From contig CAJJDN010000158.1 in assembly GCA_905182985.1 (NCBI GenBank), forward strand, positions 228,059 to 263,100: 35,042 nt of DNA, given 5' to 3'. The notes below the pieces were generated by a model. It did no database searches and had not been told where the DNA came from. It worked only from the letters and a program-made list of their open reading frames with translations. Below, in pieces: positions 1 through 13,477 of the stretch. The number at the start of each line of letters is the position of its first letter. Within the stretch, counting starts at the first letter, position 1. The position numbers and the translations under genes were made by a program. Source of the stretch: Paramecium sonneborni (lineage: Eukaryota > Ciliophora > Oligohymenophorea > Peniculida > Parameciidae).

Positions 1-525
1 CAAAAAAAATATCATAATAATTTCTAAATTGATTCTATACCAATAATGTTTATTTCTATAATTTTCTGATGTTAAAATAGGATTAGCACTTTCATTTTGC
101 TCCTTAAATTGTTCTATTAGAAATTTCAATAATTAACATGAAACCTAATTAATTGTCATAGCATAATGAAGCTTTGCATAATTTTGCTATTTTGGGTTAT
201 TCAATATGAGCTCAACAAATTTAGTTGGAAATATTTAAAATTTTGTTTCTATTAAGAAATTATCCAAAGTTGGGATTGTTTCAAAATAAAATAGAAATAT
301 TAAGATTATACAATCCTTTAGCTAAATATCTATAAATTAATATTTCATATAGCGAAATACTTGGTATTATAATTAAGTATCTATTAAATTTTAAATTTCT
401 TAAGAACCTCCATCAGCATAACCAATACAATTAATTGAATATATAGAGCAATTACTAACAAATATCATAAGTAAGAACAAATACTCAAACTAAAAATCAT
501 CTTAATTTAATTAACAATCAAACAT
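1..525 (-). CDS. Possible armadillo/importin-alpha-like protein, cut by window edge
   Basis: Read on the minus strand with TAA/TAG as Gln, this frame is open from an ATG at 525 to the window edge, about 175 residues with the C-terminus missing. A segment around residues 25-60 (C-S-I-Y-S-I-N-C-I-G-Y-A-D-G-G-S-Q-E-I-Q, then N-L-I-D-T) recalls the armadillo repeat of importin alpha, where a Trp-Ala-Ile-Ser-Asn helix is followed by Gly-Gly and a helix with Q-I/L-V/I-D. The remainder is helical and Leu/Ile-rich. The usual Trp-Ala-Ile-Ser-Asn is degenerate here, and short unspliced introns may sit inside the frame. The frame is also open upstream of the chosen ATG, so the true start may lie further right. 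The coding call is moderately supported and the family assignment is tentative. Confidence 0.4.
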
Positions 526-1714
526 CGAAGAAGATTTGATTATTTGATTTAAAAATTAATCATCTTTATTTATTTATAATATATTTTTAGTTATGAAGTA
601 TATATTTATATACATCAAAACCCAGTTTAATCATAAAATCGTAACTTGTGTTTTCTATCTATCTTTTCTATCTATTTATGGCTATAAAACGATCAAGAAT
701 TGTAGCATCTTATTTTATAGATTTCTTTTAAATAATTTAAATATTCTTATATTTAATAATTAAAATTAAATTGTCTTAATATTATCAATACTACATTATG
801 ATTAACTTAAATTATTAACATTCTTTTTTTTATCTTAAAAGAATATTTAAGAACAAATAATAAATTTTGTTACTGAGCTTCCTAAATTCAAATATTACCC
901 ACTACTTTTAGAAAAAGTTAATTTCATAATTTTTAATTATTATTAAGGCAAAAAAAATTAGATGATTAATTATAAAATCTAAAAATAAAAAAAAAGATTT
1001 AAAGCTAAGATTTCAACTATAGTCTTTATCTTTAACAAATACAAATTTGAATTTCAATCAAGATTCTAATCACCTAATGTAAAAATAAATTTTAACACAA
1101 CATAATTCACATATAAGATGAATTTATCTAATATAATATACTGATATTAATATCCTCTCAAAATTATAAGCTCAATCTAATTATATATATTATAAATGTA
1201 TTTATTTTATAAAGATTGTTTAAAGGCTGTAATTCTTGTAAATAATTGATTAAGATAAATAATTTAGATCCTTCAACTAGATAACAAAATCTTTTTTAAA
1301 CTAAAATGATGAACATTTCAAATTTTAATTTATATTTTTGTTTTCAATAATAATCAGATTTAGATTTGTCGAGCTAAATTTTATTTACATTAGTCTAATT
1401 TTACTCTTTAATTAACCAATTTTAATATGAAGAATTTTTATTATTACATTATTGAACATTTGATTAATAAAAACTATTATAAAGTATAATTTGTTTTAAT
1501 TAAAGAACAATTTAAGTTTTAATTTTTCTTTAATTATATATAATTCAATTCCATATAATTATGTGTTTAACTTACTAATGTATGTTATTTAATTATTAGA
1601 ATTTATTTGATATAGTATCTAAAATTTATAAATAAAACTGTAGAAAGGAATTCAAATAATAATTAAAAATAATAATATTTATTCTTATTTTTGATGTTCA
1701 TATTTAATGTAAAA
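526..1714. other. AT-rich gap without a convincing gene
   Basis: This is very AT-rich sequence with homopolymer A and T tracts. Some minus-strand frames stay open for up to about 80 codons, but with TGA as the only stop that is weak evidence. I could not find a start, a domain or a canonical tiny intron in it. It could hold a 5' exon of the gene to its left. Confidence 0.4.
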
Positions 1715-2749
1715 TCATATTGATTTGTACTATCTAATTTAAATTTGTTATGACATGATATCCCATGTAATTAAGTATTCTCCATCACTTGTCATAGTTC
1801 CATAAATTATTGCATCAGATAATTTGAATTTAATAACTTGTTATGATTTACATTTGAATTTAATATTTGATTGAAATGCAAATTTAATTAAATAAACTTT
1901 AGATCCTAATTTACTCACAAGGATTTATTTTTAAGGAATATAAATTTATTGAAAATGAGGGACGTACTGGCATTTTTTGTTGCTATATTTAAGTTCTTTA
2001 GTTTTAAGAAATTATTGTGTAGATTGATCATAAGAATAAAAAAAGTTAATGGAGTAAATTGCAAGTGAAAATGAAAAGACATCATTTGTAATAAATGTCA
2101 TTCTTAAACTAAATATTTTCACAGGTATCTTTTATTTAACCTCCCATATATTTAAATTAGATCTCTCCATAAATAAAATGATGTTATCCTCACCAGAAGA
2201 TATCAATCTATTCCCATCTTAATTTATACATAATCCAGAAATTGATTTAGAATGTTCATTAATTGTTTATAGACAAAGCCATGATTTTAGCATAGCCCAA
2301 AACTTTATTTTACCATCTTTTGCTCCAGTGATAAATTCTTATGATAAAGTTACTAAACAATATATCATTTAGGTATGTTCTATAAGTTTATTTGTATATT
2401 TAGGGTTAGATAAGAGATTTGTGGGCCATAATGTAATTACAACAGAATTAATATAAATATATGAGCAAGTGATAAAATGAGAACCTTTTTTAAAAAATTA
2501 AATTTCTGACATTATTTTATAACAAATCTTTATTGTTTTAATTTATTTAAGATAACCTTATTTAAACTGATATAATATGATTCCATTATTTGCTGGTACT
2601 ATCAGAATATTATTTTATTGATTAATTATTATTGTTGAACATTGGCTTTCGTAATGTTTACTTCTATCTGCCAGAAGTTAATATTTAAAAGAATTTTTAA
2701 GATTTTAACTTTCCTTTTTGGGTTTGTTGATTGTTTTCTCTGGATTCAT
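1715..2749 (-). CDS. WD40-repeat protein, 344 residues
   Basis: The frame runs uninterrupted from ATG (2747-2749) to TGA (1715-1717), exactly 345 codons, with Gln written as TAA/TAG many times and no intron needed. WD40 blades are visible. One reads E-F-I-T-G-A-K-D-G-K-I-K-F-W at about residues 140-153. The next reads S-K-S-I-S-G-L-C-I-N-Q-D-G-N-R-L-I-S-S-G followed by E-D-N at about 168-190. A weaker C-terminal blade has M-T-S-D-G-E-Y-L-I-T-W-D. The N-terminal 30 residues are Lys/Asn-rich and polar (M-N-P-E-K-T-I-N-K-P-K-K). No signal peptide is seen, so it is probably an intracellular scaffold that binds other proteins through a beta-propeller. Only about five blades are recognisable, so the propeller may be incomplete or divergent. 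The partner and pathway cannot be told from sequence. It lies about 400 bases downstream of the giant membrane gene on the same strand. Confidence 0.85.
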
Positions 2750-2950
2750 AATGCTATCAGAATTAATAAATTATAAACAGAATTTATTAATTTATCTTTT
2801 TAAATTTTTTTATTAACATAATTAAACATTCTAATTAATTATATATTAGCGATTTAAATTAATGATTCCTATCATTTCCAACTTTGAAAAATTTACTTAA
2901 TACTATCATTTAGTATTAAAACTATTCGTAATAAATTAATAATCAAATTC

Positions 2951-2968
2951 ACATGATAAATATCATGT
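2951..2968. repeat. Perfect 8-bp inverted repeat between two minus-strand genes
   Basis: The arms ACATGATA and TATCATGT are exact reverse complements separated by AA. The site lies in the 400-base gap between the end of the giant membrane gene (3150) and the start of the WD40 gene (2749). It could be a protein-binding palindrome upstream of the WD40 gene or a 3' hairpin of the giant gene, or it could be chance in AT-rich DNA. Confidence 0.4.
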
Positions 2969-3149
2969 CATAACAAATAATATAACATTCAATTCATATA
3001 TATTTGAGAGATATATGAAAATTTGATTTAATTTTTCTGTCAGAAAATAAATTATTTTTATATAAATTATTTAGAATCAAATCAAAAAATTAATATTATA
3101 AATGATCGTTTTATTATAATTCATATATCAGTTAATGATTGGAGGCTTA

Positions 3150-6100
3150 TCATTCTTTATTATGAAATCCTATAATTCTAATCAAATAACCCAGGCTTTT
3201 ATTATTTAACATTATCAATAATTGGTAATCCTTTTTTTCAACACTTTATGAAAGATATTTTTGTCTGATTGATATTTAATTTTTTGCTAATGGGATCCCA
3301 AATAATTTTAACTTGAGAAATAGTTTTTGAACTTTTTTCCTTTCTTCAACTCTATTTTTCAAATATCTTCTTAACCAAGTATGTCTTTTATAAGAAGGTA
3401 ATTTTAGTTTGATATAATCTTTTATTTTATCAAAATGGATTTCATATTCTTTTGAATATTCCATTATTATTTTTTTAATTATTTAATTGAGAAATAATAG
3501 GTTTAATAAAGCTATTATAAATAAAAAAATGATTTGGAGTTCTATAATTGCAGTTTCTTAAGAAATATAAATTCCAATAGCTAAACCAATAGTAATCATA
3601 CAAATATTAGTGGAATATTAATCTAATTTGTTTAGATTATTCAAAATATAGGGTTTGTAATATTCATTTAATTCTTAATATAAATATGTAATAAATAAAA
3701 CAAGTACACCTTTTGCAACTACACTATCTTAATAATAAAGAAGAGAAAGTATAATTAATTATTTTTCAACAATTTTGATTAATTCCCAAAAATATGCTTC
3801 TTTTTTATATTCATTGTATAAATAACCCCATAGTTGTCTTATATGTTTTTTTTCAAGATTCTCTTTATTGGAATAAAGACCAAAAAAGAAAAAGGCTGGT
3901 ATTATAATAGCAAATAATATTATAAGTGGTAAACAAAATTAGAAAATCCATTTAGTATGAGAATCTGTATCATATCTTTATGAAACATTTGCTTAAATCC
4001 ATTTAAAACCAGATATATTTCGATAGGAAACTATTTCAATAAATCCATTAATTAGATTTGGTTAAAAATAACAGTAAATATAAATTAAAGTTGTTGTTAC
4101 AACACTTGGATTAAATTTAATATTTCTTATTTTGTATGTAAAGAAATAAAAACCAATAAAAATAGTAACATACATCACAGGTAAAGTCATTTACCATATC
4201 ATTCTTATATACTATATTTCATAATCTTATAGAGCAGCTAAAAAGCAATCTAGAGAGTAAGAAGTTGTTTATAAAGGATTTCCTACAATTTCTAAAGAAC
4301 TATTTAAGCCTTCTGATAATTACAATTAAAATGTAGTGATTGCCACAATTATTTAAAAATAATTAGTTAATATTTTAATTAAAATTCCTGATTACGCTTT
4401 ATTTAAATTAATTGAGCTTTTCAATATTTTAAAGGGTTAATACTTTGTATAATTTTCAATAGTTTTAATATTTCCGGATACAGAAATTAAAAGAAATATG
4501 AGTGTGAAAATAATTATTCCAAGAATAACAATAATATTTCTATCTCTTTCAGCACATGGACTACATATAAACTTCTTTATTACAGAATATTATCCACTTC
4601 CTCTAATATTATATAAATCGCATTATTCACATAGAGATCCAATGTGACCAATATAACAAGAGTTATCTCCTTCTTAAATACCTCCTAAACAATTAGAATT
4701 TAAATTAAGGCAAAAGCTTATCTTTATTGTATCAAAATAAGGTCTCCAATATCCAGGTCTTAAAATTAGCTAATTTTTATAAATAGATAATGTAGAAAAA
4801 TCATCTTTAAGATCACATTTTTCAGCATTTAAGGTTAAAGAAAACATATCTTAATTAGAATCACATTTTTAACAAGATTAAGTAGTTCTATTTTTGATTT
4901 CACCAAATTAACAATTAAATGTCCTTATATTAACTCTTAACATATAATTAGAATGATAATCAATAATCATAAATGGATATTAATTACTGAAGATAGGAAC
5001 TTTTATTGAATTGCACATAATTTACAATTAAAGTACTATTTCTTCTGGATATTAATTCTCAAAAAATATTATCATATCATCTAAATTATAATTTTATGTT
5101 GAAATATTATAATAAATCTTTGGAATACTTGTATAATAGTAAATTTTTAATAATTTTCATAATCTTATTCAGATATATTAGTTCTTCTACCTTAAATAGT
5201 GCAATAAGAATTTTCAAGATTATTAATACTATTAATATCTTCTCCTAAAGCATAGATTTTGAAAATAAAAAGTGGATTTAAATAAATCTTTTTTTTCCAA
5301 TCAAAAATTTAATATTCATTTATTTTTTATCCTGTAGGTAATTAGAGGAAATTTATTTTTTTTCCCTTAATGCTTATATATGGATCAATGTCTAATTCTT
5401 GTATTTTAATAGTAGAATTTTCAATAAGAGTTTTAGTTTTTAAAAGCAAAGAATTTTCTTTAATTTAAATTGTTAGTTTTTAAGGAGATGAAGCAACATT
5501 ATCACTATAAATTCTAGCTTGATTTCTTAAAATCTTAGTTTTGCTTTTTTCATAATTCATTCCAATCTAATCTTATAGATACAAACCTCCTTCATAAGAA
5601 GCATTATTAAATTAAATTATTGTATTTTCAAGAATGAAGTGTTGACTTCCTTTAATATATATGGAACCACCTTCAAAAGATGCAGTATTATTCTAAAAGT
5701 TACTATTTTAGACTAATGTAGAAATTGAGTTTATTCTCAAACAGGTCCCTTAATAGCCAAAATTATATTAGCAAATAAACTTATTTATTATGAATTCATA
5801 ATTTAAAGTAAAACTATTTTATTAATTAAGAATTCTACTACTATTTTTAATAGAAGTTCTATATAAATTTAAACATCCTAAATTTCCACAAGTAGAATTT
5901 TGTACATATAGATATGTAATTTATTATTGTTAAGCTAATAATTCTTTACTTTAATAATTAAAACTAATTAATCCATAATCACAAATTGAACAATCAATAT
6001 TAATTAAAAAAAGTTAAACAATTGATATTTTGTCTTAAGATGTTAACTCATGTAGTAAGATTAATCCTGAATTTTAAGTATCTACATTTTATTTAATTTA

Positions 6101-9100
6101 ATCATATATGCAAAAAGCATAAGAGTAATTTTCTTAATTTTGAACCTCATTTGATAAGTTCAAGGGAGCACTTTAGATATTAGTTAAACATTAATAAATG
6201 ATATTATCACTTTTGATGTCCTAATTTTGACAAGTTAAATTATTAAATTTAAATCCAAGTTATATTAATAAACTATAGATTATTTAGAATTAATTAGAGA
6301 GATTTAGCTATTTTAAATATAAATATATAAATACTTGAAAATGGAGTAATTTTTATCAGATTATTATTGATAAAAGAATTTTTAATATATACATCAGTTA
6401 TATAAGCTTGATTAATAGATATCAATTAAATGAAAGATTCTAAAATTAGATTATTAATTTTAATATCTTAAATTTAAATCAGCGATCCATATTCTAAATA
6501 AATTAAGGATCTACTATTGGTTAGAAAATTTAATTCTTGCTGTGAAGGTATTTCACTAAACTTATTTAAAAATTAAATGTATCCATCATAAGAATTAGAT
6601 ACTTATAAATTCGTTAAACTAAAAACATGTTAATTTGCTACAAATTTTGAATATTCAACATAGAAAGCAGATCCTTATTATGCAAAAATATTTTCTAAAT
6701 CAAGATTTGAAATATTGAGGATTGTTTAAGAAATATTTGATTTCAAATAAAGAAATCCTCCAAGTTATCTACAAAATATATTCTTAAACCTATTATTTAT
6801 AATATTTATTAAAAGTTAAGCAGATGAAGAACCATCAATATAAATTCCTGCTCCATACTCAATTTCTTTATAAAACTATGTTTAAATATCTTCAAATTTG
6901 TTATTTATTATTGAAATTTTAGAAAGACCTTAAGGAAAGATAGAAAAGCATCCACCTAATGACCCATAAGAATTAAAAAAATTATTATTGATAAATGTTA
7001 TTTATTTAGCAGTAATTTGTCCAATTCCAGATTATGATTTAACTTAAAAAACAGATTTGATAAATTATTGTGATATTTCAGTTGTAAAACCCCATAATAT
7101 ATGAGGTTAGAATATCTAATAATCAAAAATATTATTTTTATTAAATGAACTATTTATNTATGCAAAAAGCATAAGAGTAATTTTCTTAATTTTGAACCTC
7201 ATTTGATAAGTTCAAGGGAGCACTTTAGATATTAGTTAAACATTAATAAATGATATTATCACTTTTGATGTCCTAATTTTGACAAGTTAAATTATTAAAT
7301 TTAAATCCAAGTTATATTAATAAACTATAGATTATTTAGAATTAATTAGAGAGATTTAGCTATTTTAAATATAAATATATAAATACTTGAAAATGGAGTA
7401 ATTTTTATCAGATTATTATTGATAAAAGAATTTTTAATATATACATCAGTTATATAAGCTTGATTAATAGATATCAATTAAATGAAAGATTCTAAAATTA
7501 GATTATTAATTTTAATATCTTAAATTTAAATCAGCGATCCATATTCTAAATAAATTAAGGATCTACTATTGGTTAGAAAATTTAATTCTTGCTGTGAAGG
7601 TATTTCACTAAACTTATTTAAAAATTAAATGTATCCATCATAAGAATTAGATACTTATAAATTCGTTAAACTAAAAACATGTTAATTTGCTACAAATTTT
7701 GAATATTCAACATAGAAAGCAGATCCTTATTATGCAAAAATATTTTCTAAATCAAGATTTGAAATATTGAGGATTGTTTAAGAAATATTTGATTTCAAAT
7801 AAAGAAATCCTCCAAGTTATCTACAAAATATATTCTTAAACCTATTATTTATAATATTTATTAAAAGTTAAGCAGATGAAGAACCATCAATATAAATTCC
7901 TGCTCCATACTCAATTTCTTTATAAAACTATGTTTAAATATCTTCAAATTTGTTATTTATTATTGAAATTTTAGAAAGACCTTAAGGAAAGATAGAAAAG
8001 CATCCACCTAATGACCCATAAGAATTAAAAAAATTATTATTGATAAATGTTATTTATTTAGCAGTAATTTGTCCAATTCCAGATTATGATTTAACTTAAA
8101 AAACAGATTTGATAAATTATTGTGATATTTCAGTTGTAAAACCCCATAATATATGAGGTTAGAATATCTAATAATCAAAAATATTATTTTTATTAAATGA
8201 ACTATTTATTATCTCTAAAGTTTAAGCTTCAATATAAATAATATTTGAACTACAGTTTGTTACCATATTATTTTATAATGATTAATTATTCAAATAAATT
8301 TAACAAAGTGGACAATTAAATATTAATAATCCAGCTGTTTCAATGTGATCATTTTTATATATAAACATGTAAAATATTACCAAATAAATTAATATTCTCT
8401 ATTTATATTATACCATATTGAGTTGATTAAATTGATATAAGAGCAATTTGAAATAGTATTTCAGTTTTTAAAACTAAGTTTTAATTAAATATTAAATCAT
8501 TTAAAATAACAACTTCTTTCTAATTCAGAATATTTAAATCAGCAGAAATAATTGAAATTATAGGAAAGTTATAAGTTATTAGTTTAGAGAAGGTTACATT
8601 TAAAATTTCAGTTTGTTAAGATGAAATTATATTAATTGTTGCTGAATAATATTAATCTTAAACTTATTTTAATTAACAATTTAAGTATTTATGTAGACCA
8701 AAAAATCTAAATTTCTTTTATTCAACAATTCCATTATGAATCTTAATTTTTTTACAATCATAAATAGAAAGATCATTTTAACCATTACCACGATCAATGA
8801 AAAAATTAGAAATTTCTACTACATCATATTGAATTGTTATTAATGAAAAATCTATTTATTTTCTATTGTAATTAAAATAATCGCTTTTGAAATAATTATT
8901 AATCTAATTTAAATAATTTATTGTAACATTTTATGTTTTACTTTAATATTTTTTCAGGTATATAAACTTTATTAGACTATCATACTGATTATTTGAAAAA
9001 TCAACATTTGAAAATGTTTATACAATTATTAAATCTTTATAATCACTAATTATAATTCCACATGAAAACTTGAAGAAATAGTTAAAGGTGAAAGAAATAT

Positions 9101-12100
9101 TTTCTAAATTACTCTAACGATTTAATAAAATTATAGTTGAATTTGTTATAATTGAAGATCTCATGATAAATTAATTTATATTTAATTTCGCTATCCCTTA
9201 AAAATTAAAAAAACTTTCAGAATCTTTAATGTTACTAGTAATATTAAAGTTTGTCATTTTAATCTCTCCAGACTCATTTTATTGACTCACCCTTATAAAT
9301 TTTGAATTTGAAAAATTAGAATTTATGGTGATGTTGTCGAATTCAATTAAATCTCCTTAATTTAATTCTAAATCAAATAAGATTGAATTTTTAATTACAC
9401 ACTGAATTACTTTAATATTTTAAAAAATCAGTTATTTAGGATATTAAGTTGGCTCAGCTTTCAAAAAGCTTTCAGCCTGATTAATAGAGGAAAAATCTAT
9501 AATTCCATTAGTAAATTAAAGGAATTTCAAATTAATTATATTAAATTGAAAACCTATTGTTAAACTTTCTTCTGTACCAATTTAGAATGTAATTTAATCC
9601 AAAATTATAGTTTAAGGGAAGATACTTTCAAAGTAAAATCCAAATTGCTATTAAAAAGGAGCTCCTATAATTTTTAATCCTGAAAAAGTGATTTTACTAA
9701 AGTTTATGATTTCTAATTTTCTATGAATAATAAAGATGGTTGAGGGATAAAAATTAAATTCAAATTTCGACATTACTAAATATTAATAAAATTAGAATAC
9801 GTGAGAGAAAATATGTTTTCAGAAAAAGTTTATTTAATTTTTCCATCAATTAATAAATTGAACTGAGAGCCTTTATTTTTCATTTTAATAATTAGGGACT
9901 TGATAACCTTTGAATTTGCTAATGTGTAAAACTATTCATTTTAAAACTATTAATAAAATACATCATATATACTTCTGCTAAGGTAATATTAGAATTAATA
10001 AATGAATTAACTAATAAATTTTCCCTTTTGAATTTTTATCTAGCTTTTTCATCTTCTAATGAATTAAGGTCAGTTTCATATTGAAGATAATCACTATATA
10101 AATTAAATTCTATTATTAATTATTTAAAGCAACCACCATTACTTTCTAATTATAAACACTCTATAAATAAACCTAAATCTTCATCATAATAATATTTTTA
10201 ATCTTCAAAAGTCTTCAAGCATTAATAAGTATATTTTAAATATTTCTAATTTTAAAAAAGAGGATTAATTAAAGAGATCTCTTAATCTGTTCTAATTCTA
10301 CAAAGAGCACAATTATCAGGACACTCAATGCATTAATTATTTATTAAAGTTAATTTTTTTCCTTTTTATTCAGAGTAACATTAGATACAAATAAATTAAT
10401 TCTTATAAAGTAAACATAATTAACAAGTTTCTTAACAATATGGAATACATTATTAATTATGTAATTTATATCCATCTAAGCATGTTTCACACAAAATTTC
10501 ATAATCATTCGCATTTTAGCTTTCACCAAAAATAGTATATAAATGTGTATCAATTTTTCTATGTATCTTCTATAAAAGGCTCTAACTTAATTTTTCCATT
10601 TATCCTTTTATAAAGAATTCTAAGAATAGCATTTCATACATTTAAGCTCATTTGGACATTACAAACATTTACCTGATGGTTTTTATATGTAATACCCTTG
10701 TTAACATTCTAAACAAGTAAAAAAATTAATAATATCTGTTTATAAACAGACTTAACAATTTAAATTAAGACAATTCTTAGTAAATTGAATAACATCATTT
10801 TAATACAAGGATGAACTTAAACAAATTACTGAATCTAAGGATTGATCAAATTGATTGAGTTGGCCAATTCCTATTTGACAATCTTATGTAATGTTATCCT
10901 TAATACATTCATTAGTTTCAAAAGTGAATACATAATTTTAATTACATTTTGCACATAATGTCAATATTTAATCAAATTGTGGTTAAAAATTAAAATCTAA
11001 AGTATTTTTAGTGAAATCATTTTTTATTACTTAGAATGCATAACTACAATTAATAATTGAATTTATTTAACAGTTCTATGCATCAAATGATATAAAATAT
11101 TTAGAATCATCTATGCATCTATTACATTTTAAATATTAATAATCTAAAAATTTATCATCATAAATCTAACAACTTTAACAAAATTTTCCACATTTTTAAC
11201 AATATCCACCAAATAAGCTGTAAGATTAAATACATGAATTACAAATTGGTTAATCATATCCATCATTTTCACATGTTAAACATTCAATTGGACAATTTTA
11301 GCATTAACCCTACACTTCATACACTATTTTATTATTAATTTATCAATACCATCCTGAATAACAGGCATAACAATATCCAAAAGAATCATATATGGGACAA
11401 TCATATTACATTTTAAAACATTATCGTGAATCAATATCCATTATATAATTTGATTTACATTATAAATACTTATAACTACCTAAATGATAAAAGTTATATT
11501 TGTAGCAATTATCCACTACTTTTAATTCACCATCACAATAATCTTCAAATTCTGGATGTAAAAATAACTCATTATCTAAACCAATAGAATAAACATCATT
11601 ATAAATAGGATCTCTCTCGACTAATTAATAAGCCTCATTATTTAATTAATGTAAAATCTTTTTATAATCATATTTACAAGTTGGTTTCAAATACCAAGTT
11701 TTATAATACCAAAAACAATCAGCACAAAGAATATTTTATTAAGTTATAGATTATGGACTAAATAATTTTATATTATTGATTACCATTATTTACATTCATA
11801 TTTATCACTATCTATTGGCAATCTGAAATATCCAAATGGACAAATTCCAATATTATTTACACACACTTCATTTAATATAAAAACATAATTAAACTAATTT
11901 GTACAAAATCCTATTTCAAATTCAAAATATCCTTAATTACAATTACACTCAAATTTTTCACTTTAAAAATATCTAAGAGAATTCTCATCACAACTTAAAC
12001 AATCATTTTATAAAGGACCTTTACAAGTTAAACATGAATAATGGCAATCTAAATTATATTATTTAAATTATACTCAAATCTAATTCTTTATCTTCATTAT

Positions 12101-13477
12101 AATTATATTTCATACGAAAATCAAATATCTCAGCTTATAAAAAATTATTATTAAAATTATCACTTCCAAAAAATATATTAAATTTACTACTTGTAAAAGA
12201 TCCATCAAAAATCTCATTTCCCATACCTTCCTTTATTAATCCTATCTCATTATAAAATTAAGCTTGAAAAAGCATTCTCTCTTAAAAATTACTTCTTCCA
12301 TATTCATATTAAATAAAATGCCATTACTGTAGCCCCTCAAAATATTGAAGATTATTTAAATTTTAAAATATTCTTTTTGATTAATAAATATCTTAATTAG
12401 TATTTTGAGATCCTTTGAATGTTTAATCAAACTATTATTAAAAGGATTATTAAACAGGCATACTATAAGCATCTGTGTATATTATCATATTTGTTTATTC
12501 AGGGTTTTTTTTTGATAAAAAAACTTCTATTTTAAATAGTTCATCACCTAATTACTTCTCTTAATAATAATTTAAAAAGGGAGTCATTCTTAATAAAATA
12601 TATTTTTATTCATTGATATCATTAACTAAATATTTTACCCACCCAGATAAACAATATTTATTTCCATAATGCTCTATAAAATTTTATTAAGCATAAACAC
12701 CATCAAATATTTTAAATCCGGGTACAATAGTTACAATTTGTTCATCTATGTGCTTTGGAGGAATTTGGTTATCATTAACTGTTTCTTAGAAAGTAACATC
12801 AGAATAAAAAAAGTTTGGTAAAAATATAATATGAGACAACAAACCTTTGAAAGTGTTTAGATTTAAATCATTTATCTGTATATTTTTAATATATTTACAT
12901 ATCCTCTCCCTCCTAAAACGATTAATAAATGTTATTGTATATTGGTTAAAATTTGAACTTATTGCTATGGTTATCCACTAACCTCAACAATGATCATTTT
13001 AAGTGATGGTTATATTAAGATTAAATGAAATATCCAAATTCCTTCATATTCTAAACCTTGAAATTCATATTATAGAATCACATTTTAATCATTATTCATT
13101 ATTCTTATCTAATGTTGCACCTTCAAGTTTTCATAATCTAACAATTTAGAAACTAGAAGAATGTTTGAATTTGTATCAATATCTTTCACCAATAATAACA
13201 TCTAACCATATTCAGTTTTTAAAAAATCGTATGGATTATCAAAATCTATGTTAGAATCATGAATGAGTAAAGGAATACTCATACTCCAAAATCCTAATCC
13301 ATATGAATCTCCTTTATCTAAAATTTCCATATTTATGTCTTATTCATAAGTTTCTGCACTTTTTGATAATATGGCTTCATTATAATTGGAAAATGAAGTT
13401 GAACATAATAAGGGTCCTTAAAATAACAATAATACTATAAACATCTAATTTAGAGTCAAACTATTATGCTTATACAT
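3150..13477 (-). CDS. Giant secreted/transmembrane protein: Cys-rich repeats, beta-helix, 7-8 TM helices
   Basis: The gene starts at ATG 13475-13477 and ends at TGA 3150-3152. It is about 3050 residues once one copy of the 1051-base duplicated block is removed. The start gives a signal peptide (M-F-I-V-L-L-L-F-Q-G-P-L-L-C-S within the first 27 residues). After a globular N-terminal part come furin/IGFBP-like Cys repeats (C-L-T-C-K-G, C-P-I-E-C-L-T-C). A long Asn/Ile-rich stretch with N-N-x-F/I turns follows, typical of a right-handed beta-helix (pectin-lyase-like). Next is a Cys block with G-Y-W-R-P and G-S-L-C-E-Q-C-D near 4560-4770. The C-terminus has about seven or eight hydrophobic helices (for example I-I-V-I-L-G-I-I-I-F-T-L-I-F-L-L-I-S) and a basic tail. 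This order is known from large ciliate cell-surface membrane protein families. Tiny introns are visible. The function is unknown; adhesion or surface sensing is inferred. One in-frame TGA (11343-11345) remains unexplained. Confidence 0.85.
6107..7157. repeat. First copy of a 1051-base duplicated block (assembly overlap)
   Basis: It appears identical to 7159-8209 wherever I compared the two; a single N at 7158 separates them. It lies inside the beta-helix part of the giant membrane gene, and reading passes smoothly from this block into 6106. The offset of 1052 is not a multiple of three, so keeping both copies would break the protein. Confidence 0.9.
7159..8209. repeat. Second copy of the 1051-base duplicated block
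   Basis: Direct repeat of 6107-7157 immediately after the N at 7158. The exact abutment on an N gap is what is expected when two overlapping contig ends are scaffolded without being merged. Confidence 0.9.
10620..10639 (-). other. Probable 20-nt intron in the giant membrane gene
   Basis: GTATGA...TTCTTAG on the minus strand, 20 nt. Its removal moves reading into the frame that holds the next Cys repeats (C-E-T-C-L-D-G-Y). A 17-nt GT...AG candidate just downstream would give the same shift and would keep an extra C-x-x-C pair, so the exact intron here is uncertain. Confidence 0.5.
11343..11345 (-). other. In-frame TGA inside the Cys-rich region of the giant gene
   Basis: The minus-strand frame reads C-Y-A-C-Y-S-G-W-Y, then TGA, then Q-I-N-N-K-I-V-Y-E-V-Q-G-Q-C-Q-N-C without any change of frame. 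A nearby 26-nt GT...AG segment covers the TGA but would break the frame. A 39-nt GT...AG segment covering it keeps the frame but deletes the G-W-Y motif and is long for this organism. Alternatives are a base error, a nonsense allele, or readthrough. Confidence 0.55.
11758..11783 (-). other. 26-nt intron in the giant membrane gene
   Basis: On the minus strand it begins GTAATCA and ends TATTTAG, 26 nt. Splicing creates a TGT codon across the junction (Y-E-C-K-Q-C-P-Q-S), restoring a C-x-x-C pair of the Cys-rich repeat and the frame that follows. That makes this the best supported intron of the window. Confidence 0.9.
12876..12898 (-). other. 23-nt intron in the giant membrane gene
   Basis: On the minus strand it begins GTAAATA and ends ATACAG, 23 nt. 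Removing it joins G-G-R-G-Y directly to I-N-D-L-N-L-N-T-F-K-G in phase; without removal the frame goes wrong. Length and ends are typical of Paramecium introns. Confidence 0.85.

Noticed and set aside
3276..3464. Separate 62-residue minus-strand gene under the standard code
   Set aside because: Its TAA is Gln in this organism; the frame continues on both sides and is the basic C-terminal part of the giant membrane protein ending at 3150.
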